42,187 bases of DNA from Shewanella inventionis. GTDB lineage: Bacteria; Pseudomonadota; Gammaproteobacteria; Enterobacterales; Shewanellaceae. Position 1 is the first letter of the stretch; each line of letters starts with the position of its first letter. Positions 42,066 through 42,187 of the stretch are shown here, piece by piece. The position numbers and the translations under genes are program-made. Below the pieces are notes generated by a model, which ran no database searches, was not told where the DNA came from, and worked only from the letters and a program-made list of their open reading frames with translations. The stretch is from the NCBI RefSeq assembly GCF_014641855.1, contig NZ_BMII01000038.1, positions 1-42,187 on the forward strand, given 5' to 3'.

Positions 42066-42145
42066 TACCATTTCCATTAATTATGTGACCAATCAGAGTC
42101 GCTCAGACTGTTCAGTTTGAGGCGCATTGTTGAAATAATGGTTAT
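42061..42145. repeat. 85-bp repeat, right copy (inverted relative to 126-210)
   Basis: Perfect over 85 bases to the reverse complement of 126-210. Flanks on both sides differ. Confidence 0.95.
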
Positions 42146-42187
42146 TCCCTTCTAAGGCAATGCAACAAAGAAATGGACTGTCTGAGC
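42061..42187 (+). mobile_element. Start of a MITE-like derivative of the left-end element
   Basis: The first 85 bp equal the inverted left-end repeat. Then the sequence turns into TCCCTTCTAAGGC and ends, at the edge, with ATGGACTGTCTGAGC, which is an imperfect reverse complement of GCTCAGACTGTTCAG at 42101-42115. This is what a short, internally deleted, non-autonomous copy closing on its other inverted end would look like. No transposase frame fits between. The rest lies beyond the window. Confidence 0.65.

Noticed and set aside
1..42187. The window as one composite transposon
   Set aside because: The ends are related and inverted, but the right copy seems to be a deleted derivative, and the 42 kb between holds ordinary housekeeping genes.

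Overview
The window looks like a chromosomal stretch of a Shewanella-type marine gammaproteobacterium with fairly AT-rich DNA. The reasons are an E. coli-like housekeeping set (rlmA, sbcB, cdd, ydbH-ynbE-ydbL, ilvIH, metC), a large TonB-dependent receptor, Kef-type efflux genes and the dedicated sortase locus known from marine Proteobacteria. No rRNA, tRNA or CRISPR array was seen.

Layout. 1-210 is the end of an insertion sequence reading off the left edge; its last 85 bp recur perfectly, inverted, at 42061-42145, where a shortened relative begins. 416-2606 (minus) holds a cold-shock gene with its own promoter and terminator, then rlmA with an unrecognised partner gene. 2797-5154 (plus) holds sbcB and cdd. 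5362-9027 is the ydbH-ynbE-ydbL envelope lipid-transport operon. 9120-12469 (minus) holds a small secreted protein, a 2OG-Fe(II) oxygenase and a SulP anion transporter. 12628-14556 is a surface lipoprotein gene broken by an in-frame TGA. 14775-18664 (plus) holds a Bcr/CflA drug exporter and ilvI-ilvH. 18733-23308 (minus) is a run of a crotonase, an SDR, a YdcH-like protein, a KefG/KefF-like oxidoreductase and a Kef antiporter. 23644-27059 (plus) holds a quinone-oxidoreductase-like MDR, a MATE exporter and a LysR regulator. 27112-32625 is a TonB receptor divergent from a ToxR/CadC-type membrane regulator with a propeller-like sensor part.

The outstanding region is 32680-39406, a complete proteobacterial dedicated sortase system. 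On the minus strand lie pdsO (OmpA-like), a VIT/vWA surface protein ending in LPQTA plus a membrane helix, and the sortase. Divergently lie pdsR (response regulator) and pdsS (histidine kinase with a carbohydrate-binding-like sensor segment). The system would sense something at the envelope and control the processing or anchoring of one vWA protein by its own sortase. The divergent promoter carries three ATGGCAA-type boxes that fit an OmpR/PhoB-class regulator, and a perfect 13-bp hairpin separates pdsO from the target gene. These DNA-level details are the least described part of the locus.

The right end (39560-42065) holds metC, a SIMPL-domain periplasmic protein and a small membrane protein whose stop codon lies in the first bases of the right-hand repeat.
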